Shown here: positions 17,752-26,386 of the stretch, one piece after another
How the letters are laid out: every line of letters starts with the position of its first letter
Position numbering within the stretch: position 1 is the first letter of the stretch
NCBI GenBank assembly: GCA_018261895.1
Contig: JAGTRT010000042.1
Coordinates: forward strand, 1-43,514
Source of the DNA: Pseudomonadota bacterium
GTDB taxonomy: Bacteria; Pseudomonadota; Gammaproteobacteria; Burkholderiales; Rhodocyclaceae
Reading direction: 5' to 3'
DNA length: 43,514 nt
Notes under the pieces: generated by a model
What the model was told of the DNA's origin: nothing
Databases searched by the model: none
The model's input: only the letters and a program-made list of their open reading frames with translations
Program-made: the position numbers and the translations under genes

Positions 17752-18707
17752 TGCTGCGCATCGTCCAGCTCGAAGGCGAATCGCTGATCGCCGACGTTCG
17801 GCGACCGGCCTTCGCGCACGACTGGGTCGAGCACGCCAAGACCGCGCCGGGCCAGGTCGTCGAGCGACTGGCAGGTGCCACCATCGCCATCACCAACAAG
17901 GTGGCCATCGACGCCGCCGCCATCGCCGCACTGCCCGACCTCAAGATGATCGCCGTCTCGGCGACCGGCACCAACAACGTCGACCTCGACGCCTGCCGGG
18001 CGCGCGGCATCGTCGTCTCCAACATCCGCGGCTACGCCGTGCATACCGTGCCCGAGCACGTCATGGCCCTGCTGCTCGCGCTTTCGCGCAACCTCGTCGC
18101 CTGGCGCGAGACGCTGCAGGCCGGTGGCTGGCAGAAGGCCGAGCAGTTCTGCCTGTTCGACCACCCGATCCGCGACCTGCACGGTGCGACGCTCGGCCTG
18201 ATCGGCAGCGGCACGCTGGGCAACGGCGTAGCGAGTCTGGCCGAGGCTTTCGGTATGCGCGTGCTGCGCGCCGAGCGCAAGGGCGCGGCCGTCGTCCGTC
18301 CTGGCTACACGGCGTTCGCCACGGTGCTCGCCGAAGCCGATGCGATCAGCCTGCATTGCCCGCTGACGCCGGACACCAGGGATCTGATCGGCGAGCCGGA
18401 ACTGCGCGCCATGAAACGCTCGGCCCTGCTCATTAACACGGCGCGCGGCGGCATCGTCAATGAGTTGGCGCTGATCCGGGCGCTCAAGGAAGGCTGGATT
18501 GCCGGTGCCGGTTTTGACGCCATCACCGCCGAGCCGCCGCCGGCCGATCACCCGATGGTCGATCCCGCGTTGCTCGCCCTACCCAATTTCCTGCTCACGC
18601 CGCACGTCGCGTGGTCGAGCCGGCCGGCCATGCAGACGCTGGCCGATCAGCTCATCGCCAACATCGAAGCCTTCGTCGCCGGCGCGCCGGCCAACCGCGT
18701 GGCATGA
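17751..18707 (+). CDS. D-isomer-specific 2-hydroxyacid dehydrogenase
   Basis: An NAD(P)-dependent dehydrogenase of 318 residues that interconverts a D-2-hydroxyacid and its 2-oxoacid. Catalytic Arg232 (NTARGGIV), Glu261 (TAEPPP) and His285 (TPHVAW) are present. The nucleotide site is GLIGSGTLG (149-157). It resembles the glycerate/hydroxypyruvate reductase group, but the substrate is not decided by sequence. Its position between lutB and lutC suggests use of D-lactate, glycolate/glyoxylate or glycerate. The start overlaps the preceding stop (TGATG) and its stop overlaps lutC (ATGA). Confidence 0.9.
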   Translation: MLRIVQLEGESLIADVRRPAFAHDWVEHAKTAPGQVVERLAGATIAITNKVAIDAAAIAALPDLKMIAVSATGTNNVDLDACRARGIVVSNIRGYAVHTVPEHVMALLLALSRNLVAWRETLQAGGWQKAEQFCLFDHPIRDLHGATLGLIGSGTLGNGVASLAEAFGMRVLRAERKGAAVVRPGYTAFATVLAEADAISLHCPLTPDTRDLIGEPELRAMKRSALLINTARGGIVNELALIRALKEGWIAGAGFDAITAEPPPADHPMVDPALLALPNFLLTPHVAWSSRPAMQTLADQLIANIEAFVAGAPANRVA

Positions 18708-19354
18708 GCGCCAAAGACGACATCCTCGGTCGCGTCCGGCGCGGCGTCGGCAAAGATGATTTTGCCGCGCGCAAGGCTGCCGCGCTGGCCTCGCTGACGC
18801 TGCCGCAACGTGGGCCGCAACCGGTCTTGGGCGCCGATCTGGTCGGCCGCTTCCGGGCCAAGGCCGAATACCTGTCGAGCACCATCGCTGCTGTCGCCAC
18901 GCCGGCCGAGGTGCCGGCCGCCGTCGCCGCTTATCTGACGGCCAATGGCTTGCCTGCCGAGGCCGTGGCCACGCCGGAACTTGGCCGCATCGATTGGGCT
19001 GCCAGCGGCTTGCGCGTGGAGCCAAGGCCGGCCGTCAACGCCGACAAGACCGGCATTTCCGGCTGCTTCTGCGCCATCGCGGAAACCGGCACGCTGATGC
19101 TGCTTTCCGGGCCGGATTCACCGGCCACCGTCAGCCTGCTGCCCGAAACGCACATCGCCCTCGTCGACGTCTCGCGCATCGTCGGCACCATGGAGGACGC
19201 CTTCGGGCTGCTCCGTACCGAACACGGCAGCCTGCCACGTGCCGTCAATTTCATCTCCGGCCCTTCGCGTACCGGCGACATCGAACAAACCATCGTCCTC
19301 GGCGCCCACGGGCCCTGCCGGGTACACCTCATCCTGATCGGGGAAGCATCATGA
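18704..19354 (+). CDS. lutC: Lactate utilization protein LutC (LldG)
   Basis: A 216-residue LUD-domain protein, third member of the LutABC complex. Typical elements are GISGCFCAIAETGTLMLLSG, SLLPETHIALVD and the C-terminal ISGPSRTGDIEQTIVLGAHGP. The ATG overlaps the upstream stop by four bases (ATGA), and its own stop overlaps the S4 gene in the same way. The operon therefore appears to be translated by coupled re-initiation. Confidence 0.93.
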   Translation: MSAKDDILGRVRRGVGKDDFAARKAAALASLTLPQRGPQPVLGADLVGRFRAKAEYLSSTIAAVATPAEVPAAVAAYLTANGLPAEAVATPELGRIDWAASGLRVEPRPAVNADKTGISGCFCAIAETGTLMLLSGPDSPATVSLLPETHIALVDVSRIVGTMEDAFGLLRTEHGSLPRAVNFISGPSRTGDIEQTIVLGAHGPCRVHLILIGEAS

Positions 19355-19566
19355 GCATCACCTTTGCCATTCGCGGCGAATACATCCAGCTCGACCAACT
19401 GCTCAAGGCCACCGGCCTGTGCGAATCGGGCGGCGCGGCGCATGCCGCCATCGCTGAAGGGCGCGTCAAGGTCGATGCCACGGTCGACACGAGAAAACGG
19501 GCAAAATTGAAACCCGGTCAGGTTGTTACCTTCGCTGGCGAAGAAGTGGTGCTGGTCGCCGAGTAG
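19351..19566 (+). CDS. Small S4-domain RNA-binding protein (YbcJ-like)
   Basis: A 71-residue protein made almost entirely of an S4 domain (YIQLDQLLKATGLCESGG, AAIAEGRVKVDATVDTRKR, KLKPGQVVTFAGEEVVLV). Small S4 proteins of this type bind structured RNA, and some relatives act on ribosomes. It overlaps the lutC stop by four bases and is the last gene of the lactate operon. A link to lactate metabolism is not evident; it may simply have been recruited to the transcript. Confidence 0.85.
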   Translation: MSITFAIRGEYIQLDQLLKATGLCESGGAAHAAIAEGRVKVDATVDTRKRAKLKPGQVVTFAGEEVVLVAE

Positions 19567-19584
19567 GGCAACAGGTTCGGCAAT

Positions 19585-19613
19585 CCGGGGCGCAAGACTT
19601 GCCCCTCGGTTTT
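19585..19613 (+). terminator. Probable terminator of the lactate operon
   Basis: The inverted repeat CCGGGGC (19585-19591)/GCCCC-TCGG (19601-19609) is followed by TTTT. It lies 18 bp after the S4 gene stop. The stem is short with one mismatch, so confidence is moderate. Confidence 0.55.
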
Positions 19614-19690
19614 GCGGCTTGAGATAGTCGAGAAACGCTTAAATGCCACATTGGGCTCCGTCGATCGGGCTGATGCGGGCAGCCCCGGAT

Positions 19691-19728
19691 TCTCACGGTC
19701 AACCGGAAATTTTGGCCAAAATTGAAAT
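19691..19728 (+). repeat. Dispersed repeat copy C, intergenic
   Basis: CACGGTCAACCGG (19694-19706) is followed by AAATTTTGGCCAAAATTGAAAT. The centre ATTTTGGCCAAAAT is a perfect 14-base palindrome in this copy. It lies in the gap between the lactate operon and the convergent acyltransferase gene, with the upstream TCTCA also shared with copies F and G. Confidence 0.85.
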
Positions 19729-19788
19729 GTGCCAGGCCTGCGCCATGGTGTGCAGGCTTCCCGTTTTCGCGGGAATGGTGACCGGCGC

Positions 19789-20346
19789 TCAGTCCAGCCA
19801 GCGGACCGGCGCGGCGAGTTCCGGGCGTTTGCCTTGCCGGCCTTCGTAATGCGTGGCGATGGCGGCGATGTCGGTGGCGGGGTCGCCGGTCATGGTCAGG
19901 TAGGTGAGGATGCCGGCTTCGCGGCGTGGGTAGTCGACGAAGGCGAGGGCGACGGGAACGTTGGCCGCCAGTGCGATGCGGTAGAAGCCGCTTTTCCAGC
20001 CGGGTGTCAGGCTGCGCGTGCCTTCGGGGGCCATGACGAGCAGGAAGCCTTGCCGGCTGGCGAATTCGGCGGTCATCTGGGCGACGAAGCCGTGGCGGGC
20101 GCTACGGTCGATGGGGATGCCGCCGAGGCGGCGCATGATGCCGTTGAGCGGGCCGCGGAACAGGGTGTCCTTGCCGACCCAGCGGGCATCTAAGCCGAGC
20201 GCCCATTTGACGAGCAGGGCGATGACGCCATCCCAGTTGGAGGTGTGCGGGTAGCCGACGAGGACGGCGCGGGCGGGAAACGCGTCCGGTTCGATCAGTT
20301 TCCAGCCGAACAGTTTGAGCAGCCCGCGGGCCAGGTGCTTCAGCAT
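19789..20346 (-). CDS. 1-acyl-glycerol-3-phosphate acyltransferase-like protein (PlsC domain)
   Basis: A 185-residue acyltransferase domain protein. The catalytic HX4D motif is HTSNWD (about 35-40), and the acceptor-binding PEGTR motif follows at about 110. It has little beyond the core domain, shorter than typical PlsC. I chose ATG 20346; the longer frame upstream runs through the DUF47 gene in another frame. It starts 10 bp after the DUF47 stop, so it may be the third gene of the phosphate-uptake transcript. The acyl substrate is unknown. Confidence 0.85.
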   Translation of the reverse strand: MLKHLARGLLKLFGWKLIEPDAFPARAVLVGYPHTSNWDGVIALLVKWALGLDARWVGKDTLFRGPLNGIMRRLGGIPIDRSARHGFVAQMTAEFASRQGFLLVMAPEGTRSLTPGWKSGFYRIALAANVPVALAFVDYPRREAGILTYLTMTGDPATDIAAIATHYEGRQGKRPELAAPVRWLD

Positions 20347-20356
20347 GGCCCGAAGG

Positions 20357-21001
20357 TCAGCACATCTTGACGATGATGTCGTGCAGCGTATTGGCGCAGT
20401 TGGACATGCGGTCGGCGGCGTTGGACAGGTGGCGGTAGATTTCGCGGCGTTTGAACATGTGGATGTAGTCGTCGCCGACGAAGAGTTCGGCGATGGCGCG
20501 GCGGTAGTTCTTTTCGACGCGGCGTTCGGCCTTGCGGGCGGCGTCGGCATCGGCGGCTGCCGTCGCGGGTTCCTTGGCCAGGCGCGAATAGCCCTGGGCC
20601 AGCGCATCGACGCCCAGTTTGATGTGCATGGCCATTTCAAGGCAGTGTTTGTCCGGGGCGAGGCCGAGGACTTCCATTTCGCTGACGGTGGTCTTGCAGT
20701 AATTGACGACTTCGTCGAGGTCGATGATGGCGCGGTAGAGGTCTTCGCGGTCGATGGGCGTCGAGAAGGCTTCGTTCAGGGTGTGCAGGTTGCGGATCTT
20801 GACGCGGTCGGCTTCGTGCTCGTCCTGGCGGATGAGTTGGCCGACGTTCTGGTCACCCGTCTCCATGAACTCGACCAGGCGTCCGGCGGTGACGCCGACG
20901 TGCTGGCACTGCTCGGTGAGCAGGGAGAAAAAGTCGGGCATTTTCGGGAAAACGCGGTCGAACAGGCGGCGGAAGACCGAGGGGCTGGTTTCTTCGCTCA
21001 T
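20357..21001 (-). CDS. DUF47 / PhoU-like accessory protein of a PiT phosphate transporter
   Basis: A 214-residue, mostly helical protein of the DUF47 (TIGR00153-type) family, related in fold to PhoU. It shows repeated helical segments with acidic/His metal-binding patterns (ETGDQNVGQLIRQDEHEADRV in part, DLDEVVNYC). These proteins are commonly encoded next to PiT transporters and are thought to modulate them. Its ATG overlaps the pit stop by four bases (ATGA), so the two are translationally coupled. Confidence 0.88.
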   Translation of the reverse strand: MSEETSPSVFRRLFDRVFPKMPDFFSLLTEQCQHVGVTAGRLVEFMETGDQNVGQLIRQDEHEADRVKIRNLHTLNEAFSTPIDREDLYRAIIDLDEVVNYCKTTVSEMEVLGLAPDKHCLEMAMHIKLGVDALAQGYSRLAKEPATAAADADAARKAERRVEKNYRRAIAELFVGDDYIHMFKRREIYRHLSNAADRMSNCANTLHDIIVKMC

Positions 21002-22041
21002 GGCGTGCCTCCGATGAAAAGATGGACCAGGGCATAGGCCTGGATGGCGACGATGGCGGCGCCGGGAATGGTGATGAGCCAGGTCATGGCGATGTCCTTG
21101 GCCTTGGACCAGCGTACGGCGCGCGGGCGTTCCGAGGCGCCGATGCCCATGATCGAGGTGGCGACGACGTGGGTCGTGGAGACGGGGGCGCCGGCGATGG
21201 AGGCGGCCATGATGACGCCGGCCGAGGTCAGTTGCGAGCCGAGGGCGTGGATGGGGCGGACGCGATAGATGGCGAAGCCGAGGGTGCGGACGATGCGCCA
21301 GCCGCCGGACATGATGCCGAGCGTGATGGCCGTGGCGCAGGCGAGCATGACCCAGAACGGTACCTCGAAGGTCGGAATGAAGCCGCCGAGGAGCAGGACG
21401 AGGGTCAGGATGCCCATGCTTTTTTGCGCGTCGTTGGCGCCGTGCGAAAAGGCCAGGCCGGCGGCGGTGAAGAATTGCAGGCCGCGCAGGCGGGAGTTGG
21501 CGCCGGGTTTGGCGGCGGTGAGCAGGCTGGTGAGCAGGCGGTGGATGAGGAAGCCGGCCCAGAAGCCGATGAGCGGCGAGAGGACGAGGGCGGCCAGAAC
21601 CTTGACGATGCCGGTGAGGTGGCCGTTGGCCAGTTCGGCAAAGCCCCAGACGACGTGGTCGGCGCCAACCGCGACGACGACGGCGCCGATCAGCCCCCCG
21701 ACCAGGGCGTGCGACGACGACGAGGGAATGCCGAAATACCAGGTGCCGAGGTTCCAGACGATGGCGCCGATCAGGCCGCAGAGCAGGATGGAGAGGGAGA
21801 GAATGGGGGCCACGCCGTCGAGGGCGACGAACTTGCCGATGGTGTTGGCGACGGCGGTGCCGCCGAGCAGGGGGCCGAGAAACTCGAAGATGCCGACGAT
21901 GATCACGGCCTGGGCTGGCGTCATGGCGCGCGAGGCGATGACGGTGGCCACGATGTTGGCCGCATCATGAAAACCGTTGGTGTAATCGAACACCAGTACG
22001 ATGACGACGGTTGCGACGGCGAGCAGGAAAAGAGTATCCAT
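20998..22041 (-). CDS. pit: Low-affinity inorganic phosphate transporter, PiT family
   Basis: An integral membrane protein of 347 residues with about ten hydrophobic segments. It carries the two duplicated PiT signatures: DYTNGFHDAANIVATVIA near the N-terminus and FSHGANDAQKSMGIL in the second half. PiT carriers import metal-phosphate complexes with protons. Followed directly by the DUF47 accessory gene. The promoter should lie in 22042-22240, where repeat copy D also sits. Confidence 0.92.
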   Translation of the reverse strand: MDTLFLLAVATVVIVLVFDYTNGFHDAANIVATVIASRAMTPAQAVIIVGIFEFLGPLLGGTAVANTIGKFVALDGVAPILSLSILLCGLIGAIVWNLGTWYFGIPSSSSHALVGGLIGAVVVAVGADHVVWGFAELANGHLTGIVKVLAALVLSPLIGFWAGFLIHRLLTSLLTAAKPGANSRLRGLQFFTAAGLAFSHGANDAQKSMGILTLVLLLGGFIPTFEVPFWVMLACATAITLGIMSGGWRIVRTLGFAIYRVRPIHALGSQLTSAGVIMAASIAGAPVSTTHVVATSIMGIGASERPRAVRWSKAKDIAMTWLITIPGAAIVAIQAYALVHLFIGGTP

Positions 22042-22121
22042 CCACGCGGGGCCATTGGCATGGCCCTGTCTCCGGTTCGTTATGAGTTTGCGGCCAGTAT
22101 ATCGCCGCTGGCGGGCAATGC

Positions 22122-22157
22122 GACGGTCTACCGGATAAAATGGCCAAAATCGAAATC
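22122..22157 (+). repeat. Dispersed repeat copy D, intergenic
   Basis: GACGGTCTACCGG (22122-22134; one mismatch in the core) is followed by ATAAAATGGCCAAAATCGAAATCT. It lies between divergent pit and the alpha/beta hydrolase gene. The tail GAAATCTT is shared with copy B. Confidence 0.8.
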
Positions 22158-22240
22158 TTCAAAAGCCCCCGCCATGCGTTTTCCGCAGTATCTCGACAGT
22201 TTCCCGGCCGGCAGCGGGGCGGCGCCGCTGGCCTCAGGGC

Positions 22241-23116
22241 ATGGCTGAGCCCGTGAGCGCGGTCAGCGCCTTGCTGTGGGGCGTCCCGCTGCTGGTCGGC
22301 GGTGTCGGCGCCCTGAATTATTCGATTCGGCGCGGCCTGGCGGCGCCCCGCGTGGTCGAGGTCGGGCAGCCGGATGGCCTGCCGTGGTCGGCGGCGAGCA
22401 TCCCGACGGCCAATGGCAAACGTCTCTACGGCTGGTTCATTCCGGCGGGCGAAAAACGTCCGGCGTTGGTGATCATGCACGGCTGGGGTGGGAACGCCGA
22501 GATGATGCTGCCGCTGGCGGCGCCGCTGCATGCCGCGGGTTTCGCGTTGTTGCTGGTCGACGCCCGCTGTCACGGACAGAGCGATGGCGATAGTTTCGCG
22601 TCGCTACCCCGCTTCGCCGAGGATATCGAGGCCGCCCTGCGCTGGCTGGCCGGGCGGCCGGAGGTCGATCCGCAGGCGCTCGGTGTGATCGGCCATTCGG
22701 TCGGGGCGGGGGCCGCCCTGCTGGCGGCATCGCGCCAGCCGTCGATCCGGGCGGTCGTCAGTCTGGCCGCTTTTGCGCATCCGGCGGCCATGATGAGGCG
22801 CTGGCTGGCGAGCATGCGCATTCCGTATTGGCCCTTGGGCGCCTACATCCTGGCCTACGTGCAGCGGGTGATCGGCCATCGCTTCGACGACATTGCCCCA
22901 TGCCGGACGATTTCGGCCATTCGCTGTCCGGTGCTCATCGTGCATGGCCTGGCCGACGATACTGTGCCGGTGGACGAGGCGCGCCAGATTCATGCGGCGA
23001 GGGCGAGCGATGCCGTCGAATTGCTGCTGGTGCCGGGCAGTCACGATGACTACGGCGATCTGGCGGAACAGGTCGTGCCGCTGCGCGCGTTTCTCGACCG
23101 GGCTTTCGGAAAGTAG
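22241..23116 (+). CDS. Alpha/beta hydrolase (BAAT/prolyl-oligopeptidase-like) with N-terminal membrane segment
   Basis: A 291-residue serine hydrolase. Residues ~8-25 are hydrophobic and may anchor it to the inner membrane. The oxyanion strand is IMHGWGGNAEM, the nucleophile is Ser153 in GHSVGAG, the acid is probably Asp in HGLADDTVP and the base is His in PGSHDDYGD. The substrate is unknown; this family includes esterases and peptidases. Convergent with ccoG, sharing a terminator region. The ATG at 22241 has no strong ribosome site. Confidence 0.85.
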   Translation: MAEPVSAVSALLWGVPLLVGGVGALNYSIRRGLAAPRVVEVGQPDGLPWSAASIPTANGKRLYGWFIPAGEKRPALVIMHGWGGNAEMMLPLAAPLHAAGFALLLVDARCHGQSDGDSFASLPRFAEDIEAALRWLAGRPEVDPQALGVIGHSVGAGAALLAASRQPSIRAVVSLAAFAHPAAMMRRWLASMRIPYWPLGAYILAYVQRVIGHRFDDIAPCRTISAIRCPVLIVHGLADDTVPVDEARQIHAARASDAVELLLVPGSHDDYGDLAEQVVPLRAFLDRAFGK

Positions 23117-23121
23117 GGACG

Positions 23122-23150
23122 AAAAAAAGCGGGAGACGCGCTCCCGCTTT
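23122..23150 (-). terminator. Intrinsic terminator after ccoG
   Basis: The perfect 10-bp stem AAAGCGGGAG/CTCCCGCTTT has an ACGCG loop. Read on the minus strand it is followed by a run of seven U counting the stem end. It lies between the convergent hydrolase and ccoG genes and may also help stop the plus-strand transcript. Confidence 0.85.
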
Positions 23151-23167
23151 CTGGGCTGTGGCCGGAT

Positions 23168-24481
23168 TTACTGCGGGATCAGGAAGGCGGCTTTTTCGCG
23201 TACCTTGATGTCCGGGTTGTCGACGGCGACGATCTCGAAATGGATCTGGTTCGAGCCAGCCTTGCCGGCATCGGGCGGTACGCTGACCACGGTGTTGAAC
23301 GAAGTCAGGCCTGCGGCCTTGGCGTCCACTTCCGAGTTGCCGGCGATTTCGGCGCCCGGCAGACCTTCGACCGAGACCCTGTAGCGGTGCGGCCTTTCCT
23401 CGGTGTTCATGATCTGCAGCATGTACACGTTCTCGATCCGGCCGTCGTCGGCTTCGCGGGCCAGTGTCGAGCGGTCGCGGATGATGTCGACCTTGAGCGG
23501 AATCCGGTTCATGAGGAACCAGGCGGCCATGCCGGTGATGAAAACGAGGATGGCCGTGTAGAGCACCTTGTCCATGACCTGGTCGCAGACGTCGATACAG
23601 GCAGCGCAGCCGATACATTCATACTGCAGCCCCTTGCGGATGTCGATGCCGGTCGGGCAGACGATGACGCACTGGTTGCAGTCGATGCAGTCGCCGAGCT
23701 TGGGGGCATTCGGATCGACATTCTTCTTGCGCGCGCCGCGCGGCTCGCCGCGTTCCTCGTCGTAGGTGATGATCATCGTGTCCGGGTCGAACATCACGCT
23801 CTGGAAGCGGGCATACGGGCACATGTGCTTGCACACCTGCTCGCGCATGAAGCCGGCCATGAGGATCGTGAAACCGCCGTAGAAGAAGATCCAGAAGGTT
23901 TCCCAGGGGCCGAGTTCGCCGGTCAGCACGTTGTTGATGAGTTCCTCGACCGGCGTGAAGTAGCCGACCAGCGTGAAGCCGGTCCACAGGCCGACGATGC
24001 CCCAGAGCAGGTGTTTGGTCGCCTTGATGCGGAACTTGCGTGCATCCATCGGGGCCTTGTCAAGCTTGATCCGCGCATTGCGGTCACCCTCGACCCAGTT
24101 CTCGATCCACATGAATATCTGCGTATAGACCGTCTGTGGGCAGGCGTAACCGCAGAACAGCCGCCCGGCAATGGCCGTGACGAGGAACAGGGCGTAAGCC
24201 GAGACAATGAGCAGGGCGGTCAGGTAGATGACGTCCTGCGGCCAGAAAACGACACCGAAGATATAGAACTTGCGTTCGACGAGGTGCAGGAGGATCGCCT
24301 GACGGTCATTCCAGGTCAGCCACAGGCCGCCATAGAACAGGACCTGGGTGAAAATGACGAGGGCGATGCGCCAGTTGTCGAAGTAGCCCTTAACGGGCTT
24401 GGCGTAGATGATCTTGTGTTTTTCGTAGAAGGAAACCGGAGCCGGCTTTTTATCTTCCGTGTTTTCGTGAGGCTGATTCAT
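23168..24481 (-). CDS. ccoG: Cytochrome c oxidase accessory protein CcoG (FixG/RdxA family)
   Basis: A 437-residue membrane ferredoxin needed for copper handling in cbb3 oxidase assembly in known systems. Several transmembrane segments flank a polyferredoxin module with CGYACPQTVYTQ, CKHMCPYARFQ and the paired clusters CIDCNQCVIVCP and CIGCAACIDVCD. The C-terminal ~110 residues form the FixG Ig-like domain. I chose ATG 24481 (MNQPHENTEDK). The ccoNOP structural genes are not in this window, so this copy is detached from its usual operon or lies near it beyond view. Confidence 0.93.
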   Translation of the reverse strand: MNQPHENTEDKKPAPVSFYEKHKIIYAKPVKGYFDNWRIALVIFTQVLFYGGLWLTWNDRQAILLHLVERKFYIFGVVFWPQDVIYLTALLIVSAYALFLVTAIAGRLFCGYACPQTVYTQIFMWIENWVEGDRNARIKLDKAPMDARKFRIKATKHLLWGIVGLWTGFTLVGYFTPVEELINNVLTGELGPWETFWIFFYGGFTILMAGFMREQVCKHMCPYARFQSVMFDPDTMIITYDEERGEPRGARKKNVDPNAPKLGDCIDCNQCVIVCPTGIDIRKGLQYECIGCAACIDVCDQVMDKVLYTAILVFITGMAAWFLMNRIPLKVDIIRDRSTLAREADDGRIENVYMLQIMNTEERPHRYRVSVEGLPGAEIAGNSEVDAKAAGLTSFNTVVSVPPDAGKAGSNQIHFEIVAVDNPDIKVREKAAFLIPQ

Positions 24482-24743
24482 TGACGCTTTCGGGTGGATG
24501 AAAGAGAAGGTTGGAAACCGGCGCGGTTGGCATCGACGAGCGATTGCGCAAAGCAAGCCTGCGGGGCGTGGGGAAAGACGCAGTCAGACTCATCGCCACC
24601 AAGGTCGCCTTCCCGATCAGGAAAGGCGGAAGGCCGGCTTCCAGTGGTGGCTATAAACAAGATGCGTGCCTGCTTTGTTTTGCGTCCAAGTGTCTTAAAA
24701 ATCATTCGCTTATATACCGCATCTGAGCGTCTCTTGGCAAATT

Positions 24744-26108
24744 GTGTCAATATTGGCAGACATGAATGACGAAATTGACGGAGGTGGCGTGGGCGAACAA
24801 TCTCTCGGTGAACTGATTTCTTTCCTGGACGGCTTGCCAGAGCCGCGGATCGTCATGAGTTCCGACTACCGGATTATCGCAGCCAATGCGGCTTATGTTC
24901 GCGATTTCGGCGATGCGCAGTCCATCAAGGGCCGGACGTGTTACGAGGTGTCGCATCGCTTCAAGGTTCCGTGCGATGAGGCTGGCGAATCCTGCCCGAT
25001 GAAGCGCAGCCAGAAGTCGGGGACGCCGCAGCGTGTTCTCCATCTGCACCACACGCCGCGCGGCGAAGAGCACGTCGCCGTGGAAACCACGCCGATCCGC
25101 GACGAGACGGGGCGCGTCGCCTATTTCGTCGAAACCATGCAGGTGGTCCGCCAGGCCAGCAGCCGGGCGGCAGCGCAGGGCCTGGTCGGTCGTTCGCCGG
25201 CCTTCGTCGGCATGCTGGAAAAGATTTTGCGCGTCGCCAATTCCAATGCCTCGGTGTTGTTGCTTGGCGAAACCGGGACCGGCAAGGAGCTGGTGGCGCG
25301 TGCCATTCACGAAGCCAGCGGGCGGGCAGAGGGGCCCTTCGTGGCCGTCGATTGCGCCGGCATGACCGAAACCCTCTTCGAAAGCGAGCTTTTCGGCTAC
25401 GAGAAGGGCGCGTTCACCGGGGCGACCTTCCGCAAGCAGGGCATGGTCGAAGCGGCGTCCGGCGGCACCCTGTTTCTCGACGAAATCGGCGAATTGCCGC
25501 TGGTCCTGCAGGTCAAGCTGCTGCGCCTGCTCGAAACCGGCACCTATCGGCGGGTGGGCGGGCTGGACTGGCTGCCCGTCGATTTCCGGCTGGTGGCCGC
25601 CACGCACCGCGATCTCCGGGCCATGGTCCAGGCCGACAGTTTCAGGCGGGACCTGTATTTCCGGATCAACACCTTTCCCATCCACACGCCGGCCTTGCAT
25701 GAACGTCCGGAAGACATTCCCTTGCTGGCCGCTTCCTTGCTCGAACGCGTGGATCGTGAGGCCGGGCGCAAATTCACGCCTGCCGCGTTGGCCTGGCTCA
25801 GTGCCCGGCGATACGAGGGCAATATCCGCGAGCTGCGCAACATGATCGAGCGGGCCAGCCTGCTGGCGGATGGCAACTTGATCGACGTCGCCCATTTCGA
25901 GGACATCCCCGAAGGCATGCCCCGCACGCGGCTGGCGAACGAGGCGGCGTTTCAGGTCGATCAGATCGTTACCCTCGATGCGCTCGAGCAGCGCTACCTG
26001 GGCTGGGCGAAAGGCCAGGACGGCATCGAAACGGAGGAGCTGGCGACGCGGCTGGGGGTCAGCCAGCGCACCCTGTATCGAAAACTGCAGGGATTGAAGG
26101 GTGAATGA
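24744..26108 (+). CDS. PAS-domain sigma-54-dependent activator with a Cys/His cluster
   Basis: A 454-residue enhancer-binding protein with no receiver domain. The N-terminal PAS domain (~25-135) contains Cys66, His71, Cys77 and Cys84 in CYEVSH, VPCDEA and SCPM, a possible metal, Fe-S or heme site. The AAA+ domain has Walker A GETGTGKE (175-182), GAFTGA (222-227) and Walker B LFLDE. The C-terminus is a helix-turn-helix ([18 protein letters not shown]). GTG 24744 or ATG 24762 could be the start. It is divergent from ccoG, so redox or respiratory control is plausible but unproven. Confidence 0.85.
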   Translation: MSILADMNDEIDGGGVGEQSLGELISFLDGLPEPRIVMSSDYRIIAANAAYVRDFGDAQSIKGRTCYEVSHRFKVPCDEAGESCPMKRSQKSGTPQRVLHLHHTPRGEEHVAVETTPIRDETGRVAYFVETMQVVRQASSRAAAQGLVGRSPAFVGMLEKILRVANSNASVLLLGETGTGKELVARAIHEASGRAEGPFVAVDCAGMTETLFESELFGYEKGAFTGATFRKQGMVEAASGGTLFLDEIGELPLVLQVKLLRLLETGTYRRVGGLDWLPVDFRLVAATHRDLRAMVQADSFRRDLYFRINTFPIHTPALHERPEDIPLLAASLLERVDREAGRKFTPAALAWLSARRYEGNIRELRNMIERASLLADGNLIDVAHFEDIPEGMPRTRLANEAAFQVDQIVTLDALEQRYLGWAKGQDGIETEELATRLGVSQRTLYRKLQGLKGE

Positions 26109-26119
26109 GCTGCGTCAGG

Positions 26120-26154
26120 ATTTCAAATTTGGGCAAAAATTCCGGTTGACCGTG
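26120..26154 (-). repeat. Dispersed repeat copy E, intergenic
   Basis: Read on the minus strand: CACGGTCAACCGG, then AATTTTTGCCC, then AAATTTGAAATC. It begins 12 bp after the stop of the sigma-54 activator gene. It is the first copy from the left in the opposite orientation. Confidence 0.8.
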
Positions 26155-26292
26155 GCAAACGTCACAAATCAATACACTATTGGACTGACAGCAAAAGCGC
26201 TTTCCGGGCAAAATGCCTTATAAGTTAATGATTTGGCGCACCGGCCGCGCTGGATATTTACTCTTCCTTACAAACAGAACAATCACGCTCTC

Positions 26293-26298
26293 TATAAT
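26293..26298 (+). promoter_or_regulatory. Candidate -10 element for the TolC-family gene
   Basis: A perfect TATAAT lies 89 bp before the start codon. At 16-18 bp upstream there is only a weak -35 (ACAAAC region), so an activator may be needed. The 26155-26386 gap otherwise shows no gene. Confidence 0.4.
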
Positions 26299-26386
26299 CG
26301 CCCAATCTATTTCTTTGGCATGATCCGCGGCGCGCGCCATTGGCGACCTGGATCGGCCCCTACAGAGACCCACGAAAACAACGCCT

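Noticed and set aside
21022..22248. 408-residue plus-strand ORF antisense to pit
   Set aside because: Composition is Gly/Asp/Glu-rich low complexity from reversed membrane codons; pit on the other strand has clear signatures.
22174..22248. 24-codon ORF (MRFPQYLDSFPAG...) just before the alpha/beta hydrolase
   Set aside because: It could be a leader peptide overlapping the hydrolase start, but there is no ribosome site and nothing else in support.
24482..24743. FNR box in the ccoG/sigma-54 activator gap
   Set aside because: No TTGAT-N4-ATCAA site with acceptable matches was found in this 262-bp region.
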